Assembly (NCBI GenBank): GCA_021781455.1
Contig: JAJXWV010000084.1
Location: 62,001 to 126,000, forward strand
Length of the DNA stretch: 64,000 nucleotides
Direction of reading: 5' to 3'
Origin: Acidobacteriota bacterium
GTDB lineage: Bacteria > Acidobacteriota > Thermoanaerobaculia > Gp7-AA8
Positions 1-9,100 of the stretch are shown in pieces. The position numbers were made by a program, and so were the translations under genes. The notes beneath the pieces were generated by a model. The model searched no databases, had not been told where the DNA came from, and saw only the letters and a list, made by a program, of their open reading frames with translations. Within the stretch, counting starts at the first letter, position 1. Each line of letters opens with the position of its first letter.

Positions 1-236
1 TCGAGGGCGCCGGAAAGTCCGCTGCCTATTTCGACCAGCGTCAGATGGACGAGGAGAAGATCAGCGCGGTGCAGTTCGTCCGCTTTCCTCTCAGCGGCGA
101 GCAGCTGCGCGCGCTGGCCGCGGGGCGGCGGCTGCGCGTCGTCGCCGATCATCCGCGTTACCGGCACGCTGCCGACGTGCCGGAATCGACCGTACGGGCG
201 CTGGCCGCGGACCTCCGGGAGGCTTTGCATGGTTGA
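1..236 (+). CDS. DUF3501 family protein, 3' end only
   Basis: Only the C-terminal ~77 residues lie in the window; the frame is open from base 3 and the start is outside. The visible part (FDQRQMDEEKISAVQFVRF and a closing helix) resembles the end of DUF3501 proteins, whose biochemical role is unknown. DUF3501 genes are usually found with an Fe-S oxidoreductase and a rubrerythrin, and the next gene here is such an oxidoreductase, overlapping by 8 bp (229-236). The two are probably co-translated. A rubrerythrin may lie just upstream of the window, but that cannot be seen. The family call rests on a short stretch plus context. Confidence 0.7.
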   Translation, partial: EGAGKSAAYFDQRQMDEEKISAVQFVRFPLSGEQLRALAAGRRLRVVADHPRYRHAADVPESTVRALAADLREALHG

Positions 237-1542
237 CCTTCGCGACCCGCTCTACTTCGACGAAGCGGCCATCGACAAGGAGCTGCGCCGAGTCTTCGAC
301 GTCTGCCACACCTGCCGCATGTGCTTCAGCTACTGCCCGTCGTTTCCGTCGCTGTTCGACGCCATCGACCGGCACGAGGAGGCCGGCGAAGGGGAGGTGG
401 CCGCGCTGACCACCGCGGAGATGGAGCAGGTCGTCGACCTCTGCTGGCAGTGCAAGCTCTGTTACGTGAAGTGCCCCTACACGCCGCCGCACAAGTTCGC
501 CGTCGATTTCCCTCGCCTCCTCATGCGCGCGAAGCTGGCAAAGGTGCGCAAGTGCGGCGTTCACTTCCGCGAACGGATCCTCGGCGATCCCGACAGGCTC
601 GGCAAGCTGTCGTCAGGCCCATTTGCCGGCATGGCGAACTGGGCGAACCGGCGGCCGCTGCTGCGCGTCGCGCTCGAGAAGGTCCTGGGCATTCATCGCA
701 AGCGCCTTCTGCCGTCGTACGCGAAGAAGACGTTCGGGAAGTGGATGAGAAGCCGGAAGACCGATGGTTCCACGCAACCGCGCAACCGCGCAACCGCGCA
801 ACCACCTGCCACACCGCCGGAGCGCGTGGCGCTCTTCGCCACCTGCTCGATCGACTACAACTACCCGCAGGTCGGCAGCGCGGCCGTGCAGGTGCTCGAG
901 CACAACGGGAAGTCGGTCGTCAGTCCGGACGTGGTCTGCTGCGGCCTGCCCGCGATCGACGGTGGCGACGTCGACGCCGCAGTGAAGAAGATCGAGCAGA
1001 ACGTCCGCACGCTTCTTCCGCTCGTCCGCGCCGGGATGCCGGTGGTCGTGCTCGCGCCGAGCTGCGGCTACATGATGAAGACGGAGTGGCCGGAGCTCGT
1101 GCCGACCGACGAATGCCGCGAGGTGGCGAAAGCGACGATGGACATCGGCGAGTACCTGGCGAAGCAGAAGGCGGCCGGCAAGCTCGACACCTCCTTCCCG
1201 AACGCGCAGGGGAGCATCGCCTACCACGTGCCTTGTCACCTTCGGGCGCAGAACGTCGGCCTGCCGTTCCGCGGTCTGCTGGAGAGCATCCCCCAGACCA
1301 CGGTCGAGCCGATCGAGCAGTGCTCGGCGTTCGACGGCACGTGGGGGATGAAGACGGAGTACTACGAGACTTCGCGCAAATGCGCCGGCAAGCTCTGCGC
1401 CGCGATCACCCGCTCCGGCGCCGACCACCTCGTCTCCGACTGTATGCTGGCCGGCCTGAACATGATCGAAGGCACAGGCCGCGCACCGCAGCATCCGATC
1501 GAGATCCTGAGGGACGCCTACGGACTGCCTTCAAAGATGTAG
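229..1542 (+). CDS. Fe-S oxidoreductase (GlpC/heterodisulfide reductase-like, two 4Fe-4S plus CCG domain)
   Basis: 437 aa, cytosolic, probably an electron-transfer protein partnered with the DUF3501 product. Near the N-terminus are two ferredoxin-type [4Fe-4S] motifs, CHTCRMCFSYCP (about residues 27-38) and CWQCKLCYVKCP (about 72-83). The C-terminal half carries cysteine-rich CCG-type signatures (VVCCGLP, YHVPCHLR, QCSAFDGTWG) like those of GlpC and HdrB, which bind a further cluster. The ATG at 229 overlaps the stop of the upstream gene. An oddity is a linker at about residues 182-192 encoded by an 8-bp tandem repeat, placed between the ferredoxin part and the CCG part. The electron donor and acceptor cannot be told from sequence. 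Confidence 0.85.
   Translation: MVDLRDPLYFDEAAIDKELRRVFDVCHTCRMCFSYCPSFPSLFDAIDRHEEAGEGEVAALTTAEMEQVVDLCWQCKLCYVKCPYTPPHKFAVDFPRLLMRAKLAKVRKCGVHFRERILGDPDRLGKLSSGPFAGMANWANRRPLLRVALEKVLGIHRKRLLPSYAKKTFGKWMRSRKTDGSTQPRNRATAQPPATPPERVALFATCSIDYNYPQVGSAAVQVLEHNGKSVVSPDVVCCGLPAIDGGDVDAAVKKIEQNVRTLLPLVRAGMPVVVLAPSCGYMMKTEWPELVPTDECREVAKATMDIGEYLAKQKAAGKLDTSFPNAQGSIAYHVPCHLRAQNVGLPFRGLLESIPQTTVEPIEQCSAFDGTWGMKTEYYETSRKCAGKLCAAITRSGADHLVSDCMLAGLNMIEGTGRAPQHPIEILRDAYGLPSKM
773..804 (+). repeat. 8-bp tandem repeat inside a CDS (unit CGCAACCG, ~4 copies)
   Basis: Three exact copies of CGCAACCG are followed by a fourth differing in the last base. They lie within the Fe-S oxidoreductase gene and encode the linker TQPRNRATAQ. 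Because 8 is not a multiple of 3, gain or loss of one unit would shift the reading frame and truncate the protein. Confidence 0.9.
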
Positions 1543-1563
1543 GGCGCAGCCGCACTGCGCCGT

Positions 1564-1771
1564 AGGCGGCGAAGCCGCCGATACAATTTAGCGGCGGCCG
1601 TGAGGCCGCCGTCCGATCGCCCGACCCAGCGCCCGAGCGCGCGCAGCGCGCGACAGATCGGTCTGTTTGTTCGCCTTCTGTCGGGCACTCCGCGCCCTTG
1701 TACGCTGATGCGATCGCTTGGTCCGGCGGCCTGACGGCCGCCGCTAAATTCTTGCGGCGGCTTCGCCGCCT
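1564..1771. repeat. Repeat family A, copy 1: ~210-bp palindromic element
   Basis: The 363-bp gap between the Fe-S gene and the PEBP gene is mostly this element. Each end is a small hairpin (GGCGGCGAAGCCGCC type) followed by AATTTAGCGGCGGCCGT and its inverse, giving long terminal inverted repeats. The interior holds the palindromes GGGCAC..GTGCCC and a CGCGCG-rich stem. Three more copies are at 4478, 26332 and 44115; copies 1 and 4 share one orientation, copies 2 and 3 the other. It has no coding capacity, so it looks like a MITE or REPIN-type non-autonomous element. Confidence 0.85.
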
Positions 1772-1815
1772 CACCACAGCATTCGTCACTCGTTGATCGA
1801 AGAGCGCCAAACTCC

Positions 1816-1900
1816 AGGGCGCAGCCGCGCTGCGCCGCGCAAAATCGACGTCGACGCGGCGACGCCGTTCAGCGCACGGCGCAGCGCAGCTGCGCCCTAC
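1816..1900. repeat. Inverted repeat (AGGGCGCAGC ... GCTGCGCCCT)
   Basis: The sequence AGGGCGCAGCCGCGCTGCGCC near 1816 is matched in inverse orientation by a GGCGCAGCGCAGCTGCGCCCT-like sequence ending near 1900. A related single arm is at 1542-1556 just after the Fe-S gene. It ends only a few bases from the stop of the converging PEBP gene, so it could act as a bidirectional transcription barrier. Confidence 0.6.
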
Positions 1901-1905
1901 GAGCA

Positions 1906-2361
1906 TCAACGCTTCCGGTCGTAGCAGCCGACCAGCTCCGTCTTGGCCACGACGTGGCCCTCCATGGCCTTCTCGAGCTCCAGCTTTCCGGCCGAGGGCG
2001 GGAGGTCGAGCTTGCTGTCGAGGGCGAAGAGCTTGAAGAAATAGCGATGCTCGCGGTCGGGAGGAGCGGGGCCGCCATACGCGCTCTTGCCCCAGCTGTT
2101 CCGCCCCACGACTCCTTTGGGCGCCTGACCTTCGGCGATCTGGGCCGTGTTCGGCGGGATGTTCCAGACGATCCAGTGATCCCAGTTTCGATCGGCGCGC
2201 ACTTCGGGCGGCACGTCGGGATCGTCGAGGATGAGGGCCAGCGACTTCGCTTCTTTCGGAACGTCGGCGATGGTCAGGGGCGGGTTGATGTCCCTTCCGT
2301 CGCACGTGTAGCGCGGTGGAATCGAGGCATGGTCCTGGAAGGCGCTGCTTGTGAGTTTCAT
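1906..2361 (-). CDS. YbhB/YbcL-type phosphatidylethanolamine-binding (Raf kinase inhibitor-like) protein
   Basis: 151 aa, the normal length for bacterial PEBP-family proteins. The sequence has the family landmarks: an N-terminal strand MKLTSSAF, the segment PPRYTCDGRDINPPL, the ligand-pocket stretch LILDDPDVP, the DHWIVWNIPP motif, and near the end GPAPPDREHRYFFKLFALD. Bacterial members are small cytosolic proteins with a putative anion- or lipid-binding pocket; their function is poorly known. The start at 2361 is chosen because MKLTSS is the family N-terminus and an AAAGGGGA-type ribosome site precedes it. There is no signal peptide. It is a single gene on the minus strand, facing the Fe-S gene. 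Confidence 0.9.
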   Translation of the reverse strand: MKLTSSAFQDHASIPPRYTCDGRDINPPLTIADVPKEAKSLALILDDPDVPPEVRADRNWDHWIVWNIPPNTAQIAEGQAPKGVVGRNSWGKSAYGGPAPPDREHRYFFKLFALDSKLDLPPSAGKLELEKAMEGHVVAKTELVGCYDRKR

Positions 2362-2433
2362 CGGTTCTTCATCCCCTTTCGTTGCGGTTCCATGGATATG
2401 GCGCCGGAGGCGGTTGCGCAACTCAACAAGAGA

Positions 2434-2608
2434 AGGCTTTTCAGGATATTCAGCGGGTCCGGCGAAATTTCGAAGAGAGCATCCAGCCGCGGAGCGGCGA
2501 CATCTCCGAGAGACCAATGTCGCCGCTCCGCGGCTCTACGCTGTGCCTTGCCTCATCCCCCAAGGCTCACGCCTTGGGCTACTTGGATTTCGCCGCTCCG
2601 CGGCTCAA
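2434..2608. repeat. Repeat family D, copy 1
   Basis: Begins with TTTTCAGGATATTCAGCGGG, continues through GGTCCGGCGAAATTTCG and ends in CCGCCGCTCCGCGGCT, including a hairpin around CCCAAGGCT..AGCCTTGGG. Similar blocks lie at 26252-26330 and 30106-30334. It fills the gap between the PEBP and SDR genes; nothing else is seen there. Confidence 0.7.
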
Positions 2609-2691
2609 CGTCCATCCTTTGACCCACTCCGAAGCCGGAAGAGCCTGAATCTGCAATGTTAGACCGTTCAGCTCGTCTCCTCACGCGACAT

Positions 2692-3516
2692 TCAGCTCTT
2701 CGCCACGAGCCTCTCCGACGCATCCCAAAGCTTCGCTGCGAGCTCCGCGTCCCGCGCCTCCTGCTTCGTGTGCGCAGGTTTTTTCTTCATGTAGTACCCG
2801 CCTGGCTGCCAGTCGACGCCCGGCTGCGTGCTGGCGAGCCAGACCAGGGTTTGCGCTCCCTTTTCGGGTGCGATCATGAAGAGCCTGCCGATCGAGCTCG
2901 AATACCAGAAGCGGATGGCGGCGCTCCCTTCCCGGGCGAATCCCGTGGCCACCACGCCCGGATGGAACGATGCCGCGCGGACTCCGCGCAAGCGGCCATT
3001 GATCTCGGAGGCGTGGAGGATGTTCATCAGCTTGGCCGTTCCGTATGCGCGCCAACCGCCGTAGCGGCGGGAGCTCTCGAGATCGTCGAGATCGACGTGC
3101 CCCATGTAGTGCGCGCCGCTCGACGTGTTGATCACGGTCGCTCCGGACGCCTCCAGCCGCTCGCGCAGGAGCAGGGTGAGGAGAAACGGCGAGAGGTGGT
3201 TGACCTGCAGCGTTTTCTCGTGCCCGTCCTCGGTCAGCTGCCGTTTCGCGACGATGCCGCCGACGTTGTTCGCCAGGACGTCGATGCGCGGGTACTTCGC
3301 GATGAGCTGCGCGGCCAGCGAGCGAACATCGCGGAACCTGGTGAAGTCGGCCAGGAAGGAATCGCAGCCGATCGCCTGCGCGATCCGTGCGGTCTCGGCC
3401 GAGCGGCCGGTGATGGCAACCGTCGCCCCCATCTCCCGCAGAGCGCTCGCCGCGGCCGCCCCGATCCCGGAGCTGCCGCCGGTGATCACCACGACCTTGC
3501 CGGTCAAGTCCGCCAT
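2692..3516 (-). CDS. Short-chain dehydrogenase/reductase (retinol dehydrogenase-like)
   Basis: 274 aa, classical SDR with a Rossmann fold, using NAD(P)H on an unknown carbonyl or alcohol. The cofactor motif TGGSSGIG sits at about residues 12-19, the NNVGG motif follows the fourth strand, and the catalytic tetrad appears as NTSSG ... YGTAK (Ser, Tyr and Lys all present). The stretch between Ser and Tyr contains HYMGHVDLDDL, a layout common in retinol-dehydrogenase-like SDRs. The start at 3516 is preceded by a strong AGGAGG; a longer frame from 3546 would skip this site. It is monocistronic, so the substrate cannot be inferred from neighbours. Confidence 0.9.
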   Translation of the reverse strand: MADLTGKVVVITGGSSGIGAAAASALREMGATVAITGRSAETARIAQAIGCDSFLADFTRFRDVRSLAAQLIAKYPRIDVLANNVGGIVAKRQLTEDGHEKTLQVNHLSPFLLTLLLRERLEASGATVINTSSGAHYMGHVDLDDLESSRRYGGWRAYGTAKLMNILHASEINGRLRGVRAASFHPGVVATGFAREGSAAIRFWYSSSIGRLFMIAPEKGAQTLVWLASTQPGVDWQPGGYYMKKKPAHTKQEARDAELAAKLWDASERLVAKS

Positions 3517-3669
3517 TCTGGAACCTCCTCCTGGCCCGCGAAGCATACGACCGGTCGGGGTGCGCCGTTTTGTCGCACGGGCGGTGAGCAGTAATTAATG
3601 GTGGCGGTGCCGGGAGGGGGAGACGATGGGACGGATGCTGCGGCGGCAGTTCCCATCGGTCCCCCTGTC

Positions 3670-3729
3670 GGTGTGGGGCAGGCTTTCCAGTCTGCCTTCC
3701 CGGGCGGGCTGGAAAGGCCGCCCCACACC
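3670..3729. repeat. Repeat family F, single hairpin (GTGTGGGGCAGGCTTTCCAG)
   Basis: Two arms, GTGTGGGGCAGGCTTTCCAG and CTGGAAAGGCCGCCCCACAC, form a long imperfect stem. The same family is present as a multi-copy array at 45410-45601. Flanking GGGAC(G/T)GATGGGAC-like words add smaller repeats. The gap 3517-3850 contains no gene. Confidence 0.7.
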
Positions 3730-3850
3730 GGGAGAGTCATCGGTCCCATCCGTCCCATTGGCCCCGGCCGAGCGCAAGTTCTCCTGTGACGCACGCCGGT
3801 TTCGCTGTTTTTGATCGGACCTATGTTGGCCTCAATTGAAGGAGGTCGTC

Positions 3851-4309
3851 ATGATCACCGAACGGGTCCGGTCGCTTCTCGACAAGAACGCGATCAAGTA
3901 CGCCGTGATCCAGCATTCGCCGGCCTTCACGGCTCACGAGATTGCGGCTTCGGCACACATCGCCGGGAAAGAGCTGGCCAAGACCGTCATCGTCAGGATC
4001 GCCGACAAGATGGCCATGGTGGTGCTCCCGGCCTCGAAACGCGTCTCCATCGACGAGTTGCAGAAGATCGTTGGAATCGCGAACGTGCGTCTCGCCCACG
4101 AGCAGGAGTTCGACAACCTCTTCGCCGACTGCGAGCCCGGAGCAATGCCGCCTTTCGGGCAGTTGTACGGGCTGGACGTGTACGTTCACGAGGAGCTGAC
4201 GCACGACAAGCGGATCGCATTCAACGCCGGCTCGCACACGGAGCTCGTGCAGATGGCCTACACCGACTTCGAGCGCCTGGCGCATCCGAAGGTGATGGCG
4301 ACGGCGTAG
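3851..4309 (+). CDS. YbaK/EbsC-type aminoacyl-tRNA deacylase domain protein
   Basis: 152 aa, a free-standing YbaK/ProX-like domain. Family members hydrolyse misacylated tRNAs in trans, but specificity differs between subfamilies and is not visible here. The sequence opens with the helix RVRSLLDKN, then HSPAFTAHEIAASAHIAGKELAKTVIV, where the lysine aligns with the conserved YbaK active-site region, and has the PPFGQLYG and DKRIAFNAGSHTE stretches typical of the fold. The start at 3851 is preceded by AAGGAGG with 6-nt spacing, which argues against the ATG 15 bp upstream. It is flanked on both sides by repeats and appears to be a single-gene unit. Confidence 0.85.
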   Translation: MITERVRSLLDKNAIKYAVIQHSPAFTAHEIAASAHIAGKELAKTVIVRIADKMAMVVLPASKRVSIDELQKIVGIANVRLAHEQEFDNLFADCEPGAMPPFGQLYGLDVYVHEELTHDKRIAFNAGSHTELVQMAYTDFERLAHPKVMATA

Positions 4310-4337
4310 TTCTGATCAGCCGCGCCGAAGGGGTGAG

Positions 4338-4412
4338 GGGCGTGGATCTCGGGTTCATCGTTCGCGCGCCCCTCATCCGGCCTTTGGCCGCCTTCTCCCG
4401 TCGGGAGAAGGC
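4338..4412. repeat. Repeat family C, copy 1 (CTTCTCCCG..CGGGAGAAG hairpin)
   Basis: GCGCCCCTCATCCGGCCTTT is followed by a CCTTCTCCCGTCGGGAGAAGG hairpin. Related blocks are at 22072-22125 and 60264-60400. This type of interspersed hairpin is common in large high-GC genomes. Confidence 0.65.
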
Positions 4413-4477
4413 TCTGAGGTTCGCGTCGCGATCTCCTCAACAAATCGCGAAACCAGATCGCGAAGTCACGAACCGCC

Positions 4478-4687
4478 AGGCGGCGCAGCCGCCGTAAGAA
4501 TTTAGCGGCGGCCGTCAGGCCGCCGAAACAGTCGATCGCATCAGCGTACGAGGGCACGAAGTGCCCGACAGAAGGCGTAAACAGATGATGATCTATCGCG
4601 CGCTTCGCGCGCTCGGACGCTGGGCTGGGCGAACCGAACGGCGGCCTGACGGGCCGCCGCTAAATTGTGTCGGCGGCTCCGCCGCCT
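4478..4687. repeat. Repeat family A, copy 2
   Basis: Same ~210-bp palindromic element as at 1564, in the opposite orientation. It starts with AGGCGGCGCAGCCGCCGTAA, has the central GGGCACGAAGTGCCC palindrome and ends with CCGCCGCTAAATTGTGTCGG plus a GGCGGCTCCGCCGCC hairpin. Together with the following GCAGGCACTCGTGAGGA-like words it fills much of the 677-bp gap before the efflux operon. Confidence 0.85.
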
Positions 4688-4817
4688 TGTGCAGGCACTC
4701 GTGAGGACACGAAGCGCCTGCCGCCTTGTGCGGGCAGTCGTGAGGAGGGCGGTCACCTGAACCCGTTTCCGATTCGCAACGATCGGGCCTTTTCCTTGAC
4801 CTGTGGGTGCTGTAGTG

Positions 4818-4831
4818 TGACCACTCGGTCA
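4818..4831 (+). promoter_or_regulatory. Candidate TetR-type operator upstream of the RND operon
   Basis: TGACCACTCGGTCA is a 5-4-5 inverted repeat about 155 bp before the adaptor gene, just after a TTGACC at 4796-4801. Efflux operons of this type are often repressed by TetR/AcrR proteins binding such palindromes. No regulator gene is adjacent, and a clear -10 box was not identified. Confidence 0.35.
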
Positions 4832-4986
4832 GCGGACGCGGTCGGGGGACAGGGTTCGCGGCTTTCCGATCACGCCTGCAGCGCGGCGTTTCGCCGCAAT
4901 CAGATTCGCTTATCCGGCATGCTTCGCGGCCCACGAATGCACGTCGGGACGGCGTATTGGAAAATGGTGCGGGGAGAACGAGGACG

Positions 4987-6105
4987 ATGAATCGTCACAT
5001 GGGAGCCGGCCTGGTAGCGCTGGCGTTGACTCTCACGGCGTGCACGAAGGCACCCGTGGCGAAGCCGGCGCCGCCGCCGAAGGTGGTGGTCGTGGCCGCA
5101 CGGCAGCAGGATGAGCCCATCTATCGCGAGTGGATCGGCACGACGGAAGGCGACGTCAATGCCGAGATCCGCCCGAAGATCGACGGCTATCTTCTGCGCC
5201 GCGACTACCCGGAAGGAAGCTTCGTCCGGGAAGGGCAACTGCTGTTCGAGATCGACCCGCGGCAGTTCGACGCCCAGATGGCGCAGGCCGAGGCCAATCT
5301 CGAGCAGGCCAACGCCGGCCTGGCCAAGGCCCAGCGGGACGTGGCCCGTTTCGAGCCGCTGGCGGCGCAGAAGGCAATCAGCCAGCAGGAGCTCGACAAC
5401 GCCCGCTCCGCGGAGCGCGCCGCCCTGGCCACCGTCGACGCAGCCAAGGCCTCCGTCGAGCAGGCGCGCCTGAATCGCGCCTGGACCCGCGTCACCTCGC
5501 CCATCAGCGGCATCGCCGGCATCGCCCAGCAGCAGGTCGGCGATCTCGTCAATCCCCAGGCCGTGCTGACCACGGTCTCCAAGGTCGATCCCATCCGCGT
5601 CCGCTACGAGATGAGCGAGCAGGAGTACCTGCAGTACCAGAGAGATCCGCAGATGCACAACGCGCAGCTGCAGCTCATCCTTTCCGACGGCAGCGTCTAT
5701 CCACGCCCCGGGCGGATCCTGCTGTCCGGGCGCGAGGTCGACGTCAAGACCGGTACGATCGCGACGATCGGCCTCTTCCCCAATCCCGGGAACGTGCTCC
5801 GTCCCGGCCAGTACGCGAAGATCCGCGCCGTCACGCACGTGGTTCGCGGAGCCGTGGTCGTGCCGCAACGTGCCGTGAACGAGCTGCAGAGCGTCTATCA
5901 GATCGGCGTCGTCGGACCCGACGGCAAGGTCGAAGTTCGCACCGTGAAGACGGGCGACCGTGTCGGCAGTCTGTGGATCATCGAGGACGGCCTCCGTCCC
6001 GGCGAGCGTGTGATCACCGAGGGCTTTTCGCGCGTGAAGCCCGGCATGACCGTCGCGCCTGTCGAAGACACTGCGGCCGGTGTGGCCGCCGCGACGGTGA
6101 GGTAA
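4987..6105 (+). CDS. RND efflux periplasmic adaptor (AcrA/MexA-type membrane fusion lipoprotein)
   Basis: 372 aa. A lipoprotein signal (LALTLTAC, cysteine at about residue 19) should anchor it to the inner membrane. Then come a first beta-barrel strand, the lipoyl half (IRPKIDGYLLRRDYPEGSFV), a coiled-coil hairpin rich in AQAEANLEQANAGLAKAQRD, the second lipoyl half (RVTSPISGIAG) and the barrel and membrane-proximal domains. Its job is to bridge the RND pump and the outer-membrane channel. The start at 4987 is chosen over the ATG at 4957 because it follows a GGGGAGAACGAGG ribosome site and puts the signal peptide at the N-terminus. It is the first gene of a three-gene operon; the pump gene starts 3 bp after its stop. 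Confidence 0.93.
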   Translation: MNRHMGAGLVALALTLTACTKAPVAKPAPPPKVVVVAARQQDEPIYREWIGTTEGDVNAEIRPKIDGYLLRRDYPEGSFVREGQLLFEIDPRQFDAQMAQAEANLEQANAGLAKAQRDVARFEPLAAQKAISQQELDNARSAERAALATVDAAKASVEQARLNRAWTRVTSPISGIAGIAQQQVGDLVNPQAVLTTVSKVDPIRVRYEMSEQEYLQYQRDPQMHNAQLQLILSDGSVYPRPGRILLSGREVDVKTGTIATIGLFPNPGNVLRPGQYAKIRAVTHVVRGAVVVPQRAVNELQSVYQIGVVGPDGKVEVRTVKTGDRVGSLWIIEDGLRPGERVITEGFSRVKPGMTVAPVEDTAAGVAAATVR

Positions 6106-6108
6106 CCG

Positions 6109-9100
6109 ATGGCCCGGTTCTTCATCAATCGTCCCATCGTCGCCATCGTCATCGCCATCGTCACGGTGCTCGTCGGTGTCGTGGCCATGGTCGGGCTTCC
6201 GGTCGCCCAGTTTCCCGACCTCGTGCCGCCGATGATCCAGATCCAGACTTCTTATCCCGGCGCCGACGCACTGACGGTCGAGCAGGCGGTGGCCACGCCG
6301 ATCGAGCAGCAGATGAATGGCGCCGAAGACATGCTCTACCTGCAGTCGATCAACGCCAGCGACGGCACGATGACCGAGCGCGTCACGTTCGACGTCGGCA
6401 CGGACCGGAACGCCGATCAGGTCGAGGCGCAGAACCGCGTTGCGCAGGCGCAGGCCAGCCTTCCCCCCGAGGTCAACCAGTTCGGACTCACGTACCGCAA
6501 GACGCAGGGCGTGCCGATGATGCTGATCTCGCTCTTCTCGCCGAAAGGCACGTACGACGCGCTCTTCCTCGGCAATTACGCGCTGATCAACGTCAACGAC
6601 GCGCTCTACCGCGTGCCGGGAGTCGGTCAGGTCCTCAACTTCGGCGCGTCCGAGTACGCGATGCGCATCTGGGTCAAACCCGATCAGCTGGCGAAGCTCG
6701 GACTGGCGGTGAGCGATCTGACCCGAGCGGTCCAGTCGCAGAGCACGGTCAACCCTGCCGGACAGGTCGGCGCAGAGCCCGCCGAGAAGAACCAGGAGTT
6801 CACGTACACCGTCCGTGCGCAGGGGCGTCTGGTCACGCCGGAGCAATTCGGCAACATCGTCGTCCGCGAGAATTCTGACGGCTCGGTGGTCCGCCTCAGG
6901 GACGTCGCGCGCGTGGAGCTCGGCGCCCTTTCGTACAAACAGATCGGCCGCTTCAAAGGCAAGCAGTCGGCCATCATCGCCATCTTCCAGGCTCCGGGCT
7001 CGAACGCCCTGGCGGTCGCCAAGGGCGTGCGCAAGGCCATGGCCGAGGTGAAGCAGCGCTTTCCCCAGGACATGGACTATCAGGTGTCGGTCGACACCAC
7101 CGCGCCGGTGACCGAGGGGATCCGGGAAATCGTGCTGACGTTCCTCGAGGCGATGGTGCTGGTGATCCTGGTGGTATTCCTGTTCCTCCAGAACTGGCGC
7201 GCCACGATGATCCCGCTGGTTGCGGTTCCGGTCTCGCTGATCGGCACGTTCGCCGCGTTTCCTCTTCTCGGATTCTCGATCAACACGCTGTCGTTGTTCG
7301 GCCTCGTGCTGGCGATCGGACTGGTGGTCGACGATGCGATTGTCGTCGTGGAGGCGGTCGAGCATCACATCGAAGAGGGGATGACGCCGCGCGCGGCCAC
7401 GCTGCAGGCCATGAAAGAAGTGTCGGGTCCCGTGGTGGCGATCGCGCTGATCCTCTCGTCGGTCTTCCTGCCGGTGGCGTTCATGGGCGGGATCCAGGGG
7501 CGGCTCAACGAGCAGTTCGCGGTCACGATCGCGATCTCGGTTCTGATCTCGGCGTTCAACGCCCTGAGCCTCTCGCCGGCGCTGTCGGCGATGTTGCTTC
7601 GGCCGCGCAAGCGAGGTCACGGTTCGCTGGCGCGGATATTCGGCGGGTTCAACCGCTGGTTCGAGCGTGCCACGCGCGGCTACGTTCGGCTCTCCGACCT
7701 GCTGATCCGCAAGGCGGTCATCGCGCTGGTGATCCTGGTCGGCTTCGCGGCGTTCTCCGGACTGATCGGAAGAAAAGTCCCGACCAGCTTCGTGCCGGAC
7801 GAGGACCAGGGTTACTTCTTCCTCAATGTGCAGCTGCCGGATGCGGCCTCGCTGCAGCGCACCGATGCCGTGGCGCGGAAGATCGAAAAGATTCTCGATC
7901 ACACGCCCGGCGTCGCCTCGTACAACACGGTGGTCGGCTTCAGCCTGCTGTCGTTCGTCTCGGCAACGTACAACGGATTCTTCTTCGTCTCCCTCGAGCC
8001 GTGGGGTGAGCGCACAGCCCGCGGCGAGGACGCCAAGTCGCTGATCGCGAAACTGAATCAGCGGTTCAGGGCCGAGATCCCGGAAGCGACCATCTTCGGA
8101 TTCATGCCGCCGTCGATTCCCGGTCTGGGGGCCGCCGGCGGATTCTCGTTCTGGCTGCAGGACCGCAGCGGCGGCTCCGTGCAGTTCCTCAACGAGAACC
8201 TGCAGCGCTTCCTCGAAGCGGCGAGGAAGCGTCCCGAGCTGCAGAACGTCACGAGCACGTTCCGGGCAGCGGTGCCGCAGGTGTACGTCGACGTCGACCG
8301 CGACAAGGCCCTGAAGCAGGGAGTGCCGATCGGCGACGTCTACGCGTCGCTGCAGACGTTTCTCGGCGGGACGTTCATCAACCAGTTCAACCGCTTCGGC
8401 CGGCAGTGGCGTGTATTCATGCAGGCCGATGCCGCCGACCGCATGACGCCGGACGACATCGGCCGCTTCTACGTCCGGAACAACGACGGAAACATGGTCC
8501 CCCTCTCGGCGCTGACGACGGTTCGGCAGACGTCTGGTCCCGAGTACACGCAGCGCTTCAATCTCTTCCGCGCGGCCCAGATCACCGGAAGCGCCGCGCC
8601 CGGTTACAGCTCGGGGCAGGCCATGGACGCGCTGGAGCAGGTTGCGGCGCGGACGCTGCCGCGCGAGATGGGATACGACTGGTCCGACCTGTCGTACCAG
8701 GAGAAGAAGGCGGCCGGGACGACGACGCGCGTGTTCGCGCTGTCGATCGTCTTCGTCTTCCTGATCCTGGCCGCGCTGTACGAGAGCTGGTCGCTTCCGC
8801 TGAGCGTCCTGCTCTCGGTTCCGGTGGCGGTCTTCGGAGCGTTCACCGGGCTGCTGCTGCGCAAGTTCGACTTCGACGTGTATGGACAGATCGGGCTGGT
8901 CGTGCTGATCGGGCTGGCGGCGAAGAACGCCATCCTCATCGTGGAGTTCGCGAAGGCCGAGTTCGAGCAGGGGAAAGACCTGGCCTCCGCCGCGCTGCAC
9001 GGAGCGCGCTTGCGACTGCGGCCGATTCTGATGACCTCGTTCGCATTCATTCTCGGATGCGTGCCGCTGTGGTTCGCCCGCGGCGCGGGAGCCTCGTCGC

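Noticed and set aside
321-1565. 414-aa frame overlapping the Fe-S oxidoreductase
   Set aside because: Out-of-frame shadow: very Arg/Ala-rich, with none of the Cys motifs preserved.
4796-4818. Sigma70 promoter TTGACC ... TAGTGT before the efflux operon
   Set aside because: The spacing between the two boxes is only 11 bp, too short for a normal promoter, so only the palindrome was kept as a feature.
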